Shown: positions 37,096-46,345 of the stretch, in pieces
Layout: every line of letters begins with the position of its first letter
How positions within the stretch are numbered: the first letter of the stretch is position 1
Assembly (NCBI RefSeq): GCF_004027225.2
Contig: NC_044301.2
Location: 18,648,733-18,712,732, forward strand
Source: Strigops habroptila
Taxonomy: Eukaryota > Chordata > Aves > Psittaciformes > Psittacidae
Length of the DNA stretch: 64,000 nucleotides
Direction of reading: 5' to 3'
Translations under genes and position numbers: made by a program
Notes under the pieces: model-generated
What the model was told of the DNA's origin: nothing
Databases searched by the model: none
Seen by the model: the letters and a program-made list of their open reading frames with translations, nothing else

Positions 37096-39333
37096 GTGTC
37101 TAATCATATTTGTGATAAGCATTCATTGTTACTACTCGTCACAATGTTGATTTATTTGGTCTCAGAGTTGTCGCGCTTGATCTCAGAGTTTCAGCATGTT
37201 GTACCTTACTTACAGCCAGTATTTGCTGTTTTAGTGTTTATCGGCTGGGGGGCCTGGGCTAAGGTTCTTGTTTCACTGTACTTCATGGTAATGACTTGTA
37301 ATACAATAGACTCATTGATCATGAAACTGGTCTGGTTTGTGCTTCCAGCGTGGCCATCACCTCTATACTTTGGGAGGTATATAATGAAATATTTTAGCAA
37401 TTACATATCTTTTTTTTTCTCCTTGGGGGGTCAATCTACGAAGGAGGCATTCCCTTACAGCCCCCGTTTCCCCATCAGCCTATTTGCAACAGCATTTGAG
37501 AGTTCTGAAGGTTTTGGATATCCTTTGAATACCCCTGAGACCTGCCTGCTGATTGTGCTGGGGATCAGCATGTCGGCAAACATACGGAGTGTGTTTTACC
37601 CACGGCCATCCCACCCTGGGAACACCCTATTTCATCTGATCTCGAAAGTTAAGCAGTATCGGGTTCAAATCTGGTCTAGGGTTAGACGACGATATAGGAG
37701 GACCACCAAGAGATTTTCCCTGAGGCTGGACAGTCATGAGTGGCAGGGTGTGTGGGATAGTATGGGCAAGTATCTAGGCCAGTGGGCCCCTCCAGTGCTT
37801 TGGAACTTCACCCCTGAACAAGTGCAACATCCGGAAAAACTAGTAAAACACTTAAACGAGGTGTGCTGTCATCCTGGTTATACCAGAGAGGGACAAATCA
37901 TGGCAATGTGCTGGGGCTTGGCCTACGCCTACAGAGCCCTGCTCAACACTAACCTTCAAAGGGAAAAAGATGTCTCTGGATCTGATGGCAAAGCAACAGA
38001 CAACACAGCTACTCCAAGTACAGCAGCTACATCAACCCCAGTGACAAGCACAGTAGCTACTCAAACCCCGACAGCAACAGACACTGCAGCCGTTGGTGTT
38101 ACTCAACCCCCAAGCACAACAGCTGCACCAACCCCGGCAACAGACACTGCAGCTACTCCAACCACAGTGACAGACACTGCAGCTGACCAATCCGTGCCAA
38201 TATCGGTTGCCCTTGTAAGCAAAAGCAAACGAGAGGCACAAAGAACAACCCCTGCAGTGAAGAAAGATGAAGACCCAATGCCATTACTACACAGAACAGG
38301 ATCTGAACAAGAGTTATTACTACGTGGATCAGAGGAAGAGGAAAAAGAAGAAGAGGTGACTTCTCGACCCCGGACCTCAACCAAGCTGCGGAATATGCGA
38401 AAGGATTTCACCCGTCTTCCAGGGGAGCACATTGTCACCTGGTTGCTCTGATGCTGGGACAATGGGGCCGATGGTCACGAACTAGAAGGTAGGGAAGCCA
38501 AGCAGCTGGGATCACTTGCTAGGAAAGGTGGAATTGACAAAGCGATTGCAAGAGAGAAGCGAGCCCTCAGTCTTTGGAGGCGGCTCCTGGCAGCTGTGAA
38601 GGAAAGGTTTCCCTACAAAGATGATATTACGAGTCGCTGAGCCGACTGGACCACGATAGAGAAAGGCATCCAGTCCCTGAGGGAATCAGCCATTCTAGAG
38701 ATGATCTATCGTAGGCCAGATGCCGGGAACACATCCGTAGATCCAGATGAAGTCGAATGTACACGACCCATGTGGCGGAAACTTACACGGAGTGCACCAA
38801 CATCATATGCCCACTCATTGGCATCAATGACTTGGAATGATGGAGTATCACCAACAGTGGATTACCTGATTCGTCAACTCCGAGAGTTCGAAGACAATCT
38901 CACCCCTTCCATCATTTCAGCTGTGGAAAAACTGTCCCAGGAGTTCAAACAATTGAGAGACGATTTATCCGATCTATCCAGCTCCCCACGTGTACCAACC
39001 CATGTCTCAACTATTAACAGAAGGCGCCCTACTGCTCGAGAAAGAAAATATAGGAGGTACATGCCACGGGCCACCCTATGGTTTTACCTGTGGGATCATG
39101 GAGAAGACATGAGAAAGTGGGATGGAAAACCTACCTCAGTTCTGGAGGAATGGGTGCGTGAACTGAAGAGGAGAACAATGGTCAAGGATGATCCTCCCAG
39201 GAAAGCTGCTGCTCCAGTCTCTGGTGAACAGTTTCCCAGATGGAGTGGAAGAGCTGATTTTACTCCAGCTCCTGTGACAAGGAATACTAATCCCTTTCTA
39301 CAAGACATAAGAGGACAATCTCATGATCACTAT
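37096..39333 (+). pseudogene. Gag-like region of element B, interrupted
   Basis: Two open parts in the same frame: 37096-38451 (451 codons, ending at a TGA) and 38701-39336, with stops between them. The first has hydrophobic stretches (about residues 25-60 and 75-120), an Arg-rich patch (RVRRRYRR), a Thr/Ala/Pro-rich low-complexity part (about residues 300-370) and an acidic run. The second has a coiled-coil-like segment and a basic tail ending in HDHY. No CCHC zinc knuckle is seen. Gag identity rests on position between primer binding site and protease; the sequence matches no gag I can name. The TGA where element A has CAA is a decay mutation. Confidence 0.7.
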
Positions 39334-39336
39334 TAG
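39334..39336 (+). promoter_or_regulatory. UAG between gag-like and protease frames
   Basis: A single amber codon separates gag-like and protease, which are in the same frame, followed by AGGGGCCCTGCC. The same TAT-TAG-AGG-GGC context is at 2465-2473 in element A. This looks like a stop-codon readthrough site as in gammaretroviruses. Readthrough is inferred, not shown. Confidence 0.55.
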
Positions 39337-39825
39337 AGGGGCCCTGCCTCCAGCCAGGTGGAGGAGAAGGATAATCGGGTTTCCTGGACTCTGTGGATCA
39401 GATGGCCTGGCACATCAGTCCCACAGGAGTATAAGGCTCTAGTAGATACCGGTGCACAGTGCACCCTGATGCCATCAAGGTATCAAGGGGTGGAACCCAT
39501 TTGTATTTCTGGAGTGACAGGAAGATCCCAAGAGTTAACTGTACTGGAGGCTGAAATCAGCCTGACTGGGAAGAAGTGGCAAAAGCACCCCATTGTGACT
39601 GGTCCAGGGGCTTCATGCATCCTTGGCATTGACTATCTCAGGAGAGGGTACTTCAAAGACCCAAAAGGGTATAGATGGGCTTTTGGTATCGCTGCCTTGG
39701 AAAGAGAGGAAATTAAGCAGCTGTCCACCTTGCCCGGTCTCTCAAAGGATCTTTCTGTTGTGGGGTTGCTGAAGGTCGAAGAACAACAAGTGCCAGTTGC
39801 AACCACAAAAGTGCACCAGCGGTAA
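39337..39825 (+). pseudogene. Retroviral aspartic protease (element B)
   Basis: Open from the UAG to TAA at 39823-39825. It has ALVDTGAQ with the catalytic Asp (codon 39445-39447) and ILGIDYL further on, about 65 residues later. The domain itself looks unbroken, but its frame ends where RT should begin, because of the deletion. Confidence 0.82.
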
Positions 39826-39851
39826 TATATAGATGGGCTCATGATTGAGGG

Positions 39852-40640
39852 GTGGACTTAACGATGGACACTATTGCCCAGGTTATTCACGAATGTGAAA
39901 CATGTGCTGCAATTAAGCAAGCCAAACGGTTAAAGCCTCTCTGGTATGGAGGACAATGGATGAAGTACAAGTATGGGGAGGCCTGGCAGATTGACTATAT
40001 CACACTCCCACCAACCCGCCGAGGCAAGCGCTATGTGCTTACCATGGTGGAAGCAACCACCAGATGGCTGGAAACATACGCCGTGCCCCACGCCACTGCC
40101 CGGAACATTATCCTGGGCCTTGAGAAACAAGTCTTTTGGCAACACGGCACCCCAGAGAGAATTGAGTCAGACAATGGGTCTCATTTCCAGAACAACCTTA
40201 TAGACACTTGGGCCAAAGAGCATGGCATTGAGTGGGTATATCACATCCCCTACCATGCACCAGCCTCTGGGAAAATCGAACGGTACAGTGGGCTGTTAAA
40301 AGCTACACTGAGAGCAATGGGTGGTGGGACTTTCAAACACTGGGATACACATTTGCCAAAAGCCACCTGGTTGGTCAACACTAGGGGATCTGCCAACAGG
40401 GCTGGCCCAGCCCAATCAGAACTTTTACGTCCTGTAGAGGGGGATAATGTTCCTGTGGTGCACATAAAGAATCTGCTGGGGAAGACAGCCTGGGTTATTC
40501 CTGCTTCAGGTAAAGGCAAACCCACTCGTGGGGTTGCTTTTGCTCAGGGACCTGGATATACTTGGTGGGTAATGCGGGAAGATGGGGAAGTCCGATGTGT
40601 ACCTCAAGGGGATTTGATTTTGGGGGAAATCAGCCAATGA
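39852..40640 (+). pseudogene. Retroviral integrase, nearly complete (element B)
   Basis: A 262-codon open frame with part of the zinc-binding domain (CETC) and a full catalytic core: first Asp in WQIDYI, second in ESDNGSHF, and Glu in KIERYSG exactly 35 residues after the second, the D,D35E signature. The C-terminal part (RGVAFAQGPGYTWWV) is SH3-like by position. The N-terminal histidines and the upstream pol are deleted, so it is listed as a remnant. Confidence 0.88.
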
Positions 40641-41069
40641 ACTCAATTGTATGCTGTTGCCTGCTCTATAACACTTTTATAGCCCACCAGCTAGATATCT
40701 TCAGGTCGCCAGCAACTGACCCTGACTTCCCTCTGATCATCACCTCAACAAAGAATGAATTTTGAGGAAACCAGACGAGCTTAGCAGTGACCAGACGAGT
40801 TTGGGGGTGTCATCAGCAGGCAACAACCCAACACTACACACCGTCCCTCCTGCCCTGAAAGACTATTACAAGAGATGGAGCCTGACATCATGGACTGGAT
40901 GAATTCAGAAATTTTATGGGGATTGATCCATGGACTAGGGAATGATATCTTTCTCTTTTTGTGTGGGTGTGGGTGTATATATATGTGTATATATGGGACG
41001 GGGCGATGGTGTGTTGAGAGATATGGGATCTGAGCATGACATGAATGGTATGGAATAAGGGGTGGATAT
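40641..41069 (+). other. Element B tail between integrase and 3' LTR
   Basis: 429 bp with no env-like frame, repeated in inverted form in element C (50058-50485). It includes a GTGTGGGTGT/TATATATG simple stretch (about 40960-40997) and a purine-rich GGAATAAGGGGTGGA tract near 41052-41066 that could be the polypurine tract. Confidence 0.7.
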
Positions 41070-41637
41070 TGCTCTGGTTTCAGCTATAGCAGTCATTTTT
41101 TCTCCTTCTTAGTAGCTGGTGCAGTGCTGTGTTTTTGACTTTCAGCCTGGGAACAACGCTGATAACACTGATGTTTTTAGTTGTTGCTAAGTAATGATGT
41201 TTACTCCGATCAAGGACTTTCTCAGTCTCATGCTCTGCCAGGCAGGAGGGGAAGCTGGGAGGAAGCAGGGACAGGATACCTGACCCAAAGTAGCCAAAGG
41301 GGTATTCCATACCACAGCACGTCATGCCCAGTATAGAAAATGGGGGGAGTTACCCGGAAGGCCCAGATCGCTGCTCGGGTCGGGCTGGGTATCAGTCGGC
41401 GGATGGTGAGCAATTGTATCCTCTCCCCTTGTTATTTCCCTTATCATTATTACTAGTGGTAGTAGTAGTGGTTTTGTATTATACCTTAGTTACTGGACTG
41501 CTCTTATCTCAACCCGTGGGAGTTACATTCTTTTGATTCTCCTCCCCATCTCTCCGGGAGCGGGGGGAGGAAGAAGGGGGGGGAGTGAGTGAGTGGCTGT
41601 GTGGTTCCGAGTTACCAGCTGGGCTTAAACCACGACA
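41070..41637 (+). repeat. 3' LTR of element B
   Basis: 568 bp, starting at a decayed TGCTCTGGTTTCAG and ending in CACGACA. It carries a private TTACTAGTGGTAGTAGTAG variant that the 5' LTR lacks. Confidence 0.9.
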
Positions 41638-41741
41638 AGAGTATTTTGCAATGTTCACTAAATTGGAGTTGGAGCAGACACTGTGGTCTGGTCTCTCTGC
41701 TGTCTGGGAACCTCTGCACGTCCTGGTTGCTGCAGCTTCTG

Positions 41742-41948
41742 GTTTGGTTTCCCTTATCATTATTACTAGTGGTAGTAGTAGTGGTTTTGTATTATACCTT
41801 AGTTACTGGACTGCTCTTATCTCAACCCGTGGGAGTTACATTTCTTCTGATTCTGCTCCCCATCCCTCCGGGATGGGGGGAGGAAGAAGGGGGGGAGTGA
41901 GCGAGCGGCTGCGTGGTTCCAAGTTACCAGCTGGGCTCAAACCACGAC
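41742..41948 (+). repeat. Extra half-LTR downstream of element B
   Basis: The second half of an LTR, ending in CCACGACA, 104 bp after the 3' LTR. It shares TTACTAGTGG variants with the 3' LTR but TTCTTCTGATTCTGCTCCCC with the 5' LTR. Confidence 0.85.
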
Positions 41949-43045
41949 AAAGCTGGGCTGGACCCTCATCGCAGATGCAGCAATAGATACACATGAATTC
42001 CTCCCTCTCCCAGGGTTTTAGAAGCCTAACAAGGAGCAAGGAAACTTAAAGACTGAACAAGAGTGGTTTGCTGTTGAGGTTTAACTCCTCAAACTGAAGA
42101 TTCAGCTGGAGGAACTGCTCAACCCAGCAAAAGTAGAAGTGAAACTATCATCCAGACAGGCAACAGAGGGACAGCCCAGAGCAACACCAGCCACAGAGAG
42201 TGTAAACCAGCAAGGGAACAATATAAAATGGATTAATACTGACTGCTTTATCCCCAAAGCATCCCTTAAAACCTACACCTGGCCTAGTCCCATTCCCTGG
42301 AAGAACAGGATTGGAAATCTGGAGAAGAGCTTTTGCTCTAGTGTAGTGTCTCTAGTAGGTCAGTGCAGCCACAGCACCTTCTCCAGTGAGTGAGCAACCC
42401 CTGGCAAGGAGAACATTGCACCAGCATGTCTGGGATTGTCCTGATCCTCCCAAGAAAAATTCAGGCTGAAGGCAACATCCTGCTTTGTAACAGAAAGTGC
42501 AGCCCAGGCAGAGGGAGATGTAAGAGTAAGGACAGGAGATGGGCAAGATGGGCCACAGGAAAGCAGAGTTCAAACCAAACCAAGCACTGACACACAAGAG
42601 GACTACGGGGGTGACAACCTGTCTGATAAACATGGTTACTAGTTCCCTTTACACAAGAGACACAGTTTCCCTCCAGTGTTGGGAGGAGTTGAAGCTGTGG
42701 AGAGGAGCTCCACCAGCATGGGGGTACACGGAGGAGAGCAGCATGCCTTGGCAAAACCCAACTGTGACCCCTTAGTGATGTCTAAGGTAGTGATGTCTAC
42801 CCCAGAAGGGCAGAAAGGGCTTGACCTAGACTACAGGTTTCCTTGTAGTGATGCTCTGGCTTCGCCAGGGAGTCAGGGCTGAAAGGAGAAGCCTGACTGC
42901 CTGGTGTGTTAAGATGACAAGATACAAACCACCACAAGGCTCTCTCAGTCAAGCCCCAGATTACAATGCTCCTCTTAGATCTTCCCAACACACCAAAGTG
43001 TTTTCTTCCCATTTCCCTTTGGTCCTAGGGGAAATATGCATCCCC
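41949..43045. other. Downstream flank of SLC38A7, no gene seen
   Basis: About 1.1 kb of mixed-composition sequence. It may hold the former SLC38A7 3' UTR, but I see no clear poly(A) signal in minus orientation, no exon and no recognised repeat. Confidence 0.45.
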
Positions 43046-43745
43046 TCAGCAGCAGCAGTGTGGTTCAGCCTGGAGGAGTCGGGCTGTGAGATCCACAAAG
43101 ATGGCGTTGGCAGTGGTATGTCCAAATATGAAGGCTCCGAGGGTGACCACGAACACCCTGTAGCTGACCTGGGCCCACCAGCTGTGGACACAGGAGGACA
43201 GGCCTTGTTTAGAGGGGACCTTCACCCCAGTATCCACGGGGGAAGAGGGGAGAGAGGAAGCACATTTTGGTTACCTGATTGCCCTGGTTTCTTGGATCTC
43301 AGAGAGCTTGGCTTGAATCAGGCAGAGCCCTGAAATGCAGGGGAGGCAAATCAGACCCAGCTGAGGCCTGAGTGGACACCCCACAAGCCGGAGAGCCACA
43401 CTGCCTGTTACAGAGCAGAGACTCCAGTCAAAATAGTTGGGCCGCTGACCGACCTCATGCCACACTTTTGTCCTCTAAAGACCTCCTGGTTCCTGTGTCT
43501 CCATCCTGCTCCCTCCCTCCTCAGGACACAAGGCCAAGAGACCTATGCTGGCCCCATAGCATCCCAGGATGCTCTACCTGGGAAGACGAAGATGAAGCAG
43601 GCAGCCAAGCCCCCAATGACAGAGATGACTTTGCCAATGTCAGGGATGAAGAGAGCCAGGAGGAGTGTCAGGAGGAACCAGCTGATGGTCTGAAGCAGGC
43701 GCCTCCTCTGCTCCCGAACCATGTCCTCCTCCACTGTCACCCTGG

Positions 43746-44299
43746 TGTCACCAAAAGTCAGGAGAATAAAACTCCTTAATACCAATATAGCATTAAGAAG
43801 CAGGCATTATTTATTGCGGTGCTGGATGCATGGGGGATAGCTCCTCCTAACATGCATGCCGATTCTTACAGGTTTCTTGCTTATAAGCATTCATCTCATA
43901 CATATACATTTTAATTCCCAGACATACATATTATCATTTTTCCCAGAACTAATTAACATAGGTTACCACCCTCTAGAGCATGTGCAGTTTATTTTGAGTG
44001 AGGGTCCCAAGGGTCTTTGGGACCCCTGGTGGTCGTATCTTTGTTGACCTTTGGCTGAACTTCTCATTGTCTTCCTTTTATGGTCTTAGGTTGGCTTCTC
44101 TTCTGACTTCGTGAGGAATGCTTCCAGTTCAGTGAGCTGGAGAGGCACTTTGTAAAGAATGGTTCCTAGTTCAGTGAGCTGGATAGGTAAAGAATGTTCT
44201 TTACCTTTTGTCTTGTTCCTTCTTGGCAAACATATGGTTTTGTTTAGCTAAAGTTTAACTTGGTTTGTCTCAGTTAGTAAAATGAGTCCTCTCCTATCA
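43746..44299 (-). mobile_element. Solo LTR inserted inside an SLC38A7 coding exon
   Basis: A 554-bp LTR-like element, different from the family of elements A-C, in the same (minus) orientation as the gene: TGATAGGAG start, a CATAAAAG TATA-like box (about 44071-44080), AATAAATAATGCC poly(A) region (about 43808-43815), and GGTGACA end. The coding sequence on one side stops at LWLHYTG and resumes on the other with VTVEEDMV. A 4-bp duplication flanks it, CCGG (44300-44303) and CTGG (43742-43745) in plus reading. Removing LTR and one duplicate leaves exactly 200 exon bases, the expected phase. Confidence 0.85.
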
Positions 44300-44398
44300 C
44301 CGGTGTAGTGGAGCCAGAGACCCTCCAAGACAGCCCTATGGGCACAGACCCAGGGCAGGAGAGTTCCCTGTGCTGCCCCTCCTTCTCCCAGCTCTCAT

Positions 44399-44546
44399 CA
44401 GCCACAGAAGTGCAAGATGGGGTAGGACATCAGCACACAGAGGATAATGAAGGCCCGGGCAAGGGCAACGGGGATGTCATTGGAGGGGTAGGACATCAAA
44501 ACATCCTGTTCCACACCAGCTCCAAAGGTCAGGAAGCCACAGACAC
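44399..44546 (-). pseudogene. SLC38A7: SLC38A7 seventh coding exon with lost donor
   Basis: Open and well conserved ([13 protein letters not shown] to SYPILHFCG). At its end the minus strand reads GGCTG/ATGAGAG where a GT donor is needed, so the donor at 44397-44398 is AT. Confidence 0.82.
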
Positions 44547-44702
44547 CTGCCGGGAAGGGAGCAGTCAGCAGGGGATGGGGACAAGCCTCCTGCACATGTG
44601 TTTGAGGGACCAGACTTGGATGGATATGGAACAGGGCATATTGCAGGGGGAAGTAGATAGACTCCACTCCCTCCCTGCTCTGTCCCTCTGCTGACCAAAG
44701 AG

Positions 44703-44945
44703 TCATAGAATCATAGAATGGTTTGGGTTGGAAAGGACCTTAAAGCTCATCCAGTTCCAACCCCTGCCATGGGCAGGGATACCTTCCACTAGACCAGACT
44801 GCTCCAAGCCCCATCCGACCTGGCCTTGAACACTGCCAGGGATAGGGCAGCCACAGCTTCTCTGGGCAACCTGTGCCAGGGCCTCACCACCCTCACAGGG
44901 AAGAACTTCTTCCTAATGTCCAATCTAAATCTCCCTGCCCTCCAG
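44703..44945 (-). repeat. CR1 LINE 3' fragment
   Basis: Antisense CR1 tail; its 3' end has the doubled CATAGAATCATAGAATGG. In an SLC38A7 intron. Confidence 0.88.
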
Positions 44946-44994
44946 AAGCTCACAGCCCCTCCAAGGACCATGCCACACTCACACAGCACCCCCT

Positions 44995-45363
44995 TGTAGG
45001 AGAGGATGGAAACTATTTCATTATTGCCAAACAGAGGTAGCTGCTTGGCTGGAGAAGAAAGGGTTAAAGAAGAAGCAAAGTACACTGTGTGATTAAGCAG
45101 AGCAACCCAGCTGGATAGGAGCAGGAGAACAGAAAGATAAGGAACTGGTTATTCTGGGACTGTTTGTGAAACAACGAAGAATGTTGAAAAAACCAAAACT
45201 GTAAACCAGGAACTAAACATGATGTGATAAAATAGTTTGGCATAAGAGTTAGAGCAATAGGCTAAAGATAGCTTTGCTGGAACGGTATAAAAGCTAGAGC
45301 AATAGGCAATAAAGTGATTCACTGCATGAAGATGCTCTGAGTCCGTGCCTTACATATGCCACA
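44995..45363 (+). repeat. Solo LTR with 6-bp target duplication
   Basis: A 369-bp LTR, TGTAGGAG to ATATGCCACA, with a TATAAAAGC box (about 45284-45293) and AATAAAGTGATTC (about 45308-45320). CCCCCT flanks it at 44989-44994 and 45364-45369. It ends only a few bases from the lost donor of SLC38A7 coding exon 6. Same family as 56801-57067. Confidence 0.85.
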
Positions 45364-45376
45364 CCCCCTCACTTAA

Positions 45377-45504
45377 CAGTGCCCGTGTAGACGAAGAGGG
45401 TGATCACCATGGCCACCATCACCACGGCCACCATCACCACCACCACCCAGGTCTTCACCTCTGGCTGCTTCATGCTGTTAGACAGGCATGCTGCTCATGT
45501 GGCA
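45377..45504 (-). pseudogene. SLC38A7: SLC38A7 sixth coding exon, frameshifted and duplicated
   Basis: Starts CHMSSMPV, then two bases are missing and TAA follows at 45478-45480. The normal frame resumes as SMKQPEVKTW. A 15-bp unit (plus strand GGCCACCATCACCAC) is tandemly duplicated at 45411-45425 and 45426-45440, adding five residues to a membrane helix. The donor reads ACTG/TTAAGT instead of G/GTAAGT. Correcting the 2-bp loss and 15-bp gain gives 115 bases, exactly the 38 codons plus one base expected. Confidence 0.88.
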
Positions 45505-45980
45505 CTGCCAGGGACATGGAGAGAGAGGGGGGACATGGGCTGAGCTGGAGTCACAGGGAGCCACACAAGATCCCACTTGTGATCCCCCCAGGTTTGTCAT
45601 ATCGTGATACCCCAGGTTTGTCACTGGAGAAGAAAAGGGGGGCAACAGGCTGCCCTGTACTTCCCAGCTGGGGTAAAATTGATACATCTCCATCCAGGGG
45701 TGGTGAGATGTCAAACTGGCTTCAGCCCCCTCACGAAGCCATGTGGTGAGCACACAGGGAGGGTTTTGGCTGATCACCCAAGGGAGCATCCCTGGACCAT
45801 GCCAGTCCCCCACCCAGGTGGCCACAGGGTGGGAAGGGGAGCACCAGGCTTGTGGCCTTACCTGAAACCCAAAGCAGATGGTGGTCATGGCATTGAAGAC
45901 AGCGGTCCAGGTGGAGGGGCTGGTGGAAGAGAAACACCCACTGGTCAGACCAGGGCCCCCCACCCAGTGCCCCAGGACAG

Positions 45981-46345
45981 GATCATAGAATCATAGAATC
46001 AACCAGGTTGGAAAACACCTTCAAGATCATCAAGTCCAACTGTTCCCCAGCACTGCCAAGGCCACCACTAAACCATGTCACTGAGGGCCTCATCTACAGT
46101 TTGTGAACACTTCCAGGGATGGCGATTCCACCACTGCCCTGGGCAGCCTGTTCCAATGCCTGACCACCTTCTCAGTGAAGAAATTGTTCCTAATAGCCAA
46201 TCTAAAACCTCCCTTGGCACAGTTTGAGGCCATTTCCTCTTGTCCTATCACTTGTTCTTTGGGAGAAGAGACCAGCCACCTCCTGGCTCCATCCTCCTTT
46301 CAGGTAGTTGTAGAGATCAATAAAGTCCCCCGAGCCTTCTCTTCA
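45981..46345 (-). repeat. CR1 LINE 3' fragment, second subfamily
   Basis: Antisense CR1 tail with the variant AACCAGGTTGGAAAACACCT and CCACTACCAAACCATGTC-like segment, the same subfamily as the 3' part of the copy ending at 32634. In an SLC38A7 intron. Confidence 0.87.

Larger units (their letters stand above)
36472..41637 (+). mobile_element. ERV element B, provirus with two LTRs, pol deleted
   Basis: A 5.2-kb provirus: 5' LTR 36472-37033, primer binding site 37042-37059, gag-like region, UAG, protease, integrase, 3' LTR 41070-41637. Reverse transcriptase and RNase H are missing: the sequence jumps at about 39825 from the protease/RT border to just before integrase. About 430 bp lie between integrase and the 3' LTR with no env. 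RT-like sequence in sister element C (WRGVQYTW, LPQGWKHSP, YIDDI) suggests a class III (ERVL/spuma-like) lineage. Element B is defective. Confidence 0.92.

Noticed and set aside
37096-38451. A host membrane or mucin-like protein
   Set aside because: It lies between a retroviral primer binding site and protease, and a decayed copy sits in the same place in element A.
40960-40997. GT/TA simple repeat as an independent microsatellite
   Set aside because: The same stretch is in the matching place of element C (about 50130-50167), so it is part of the ERV.
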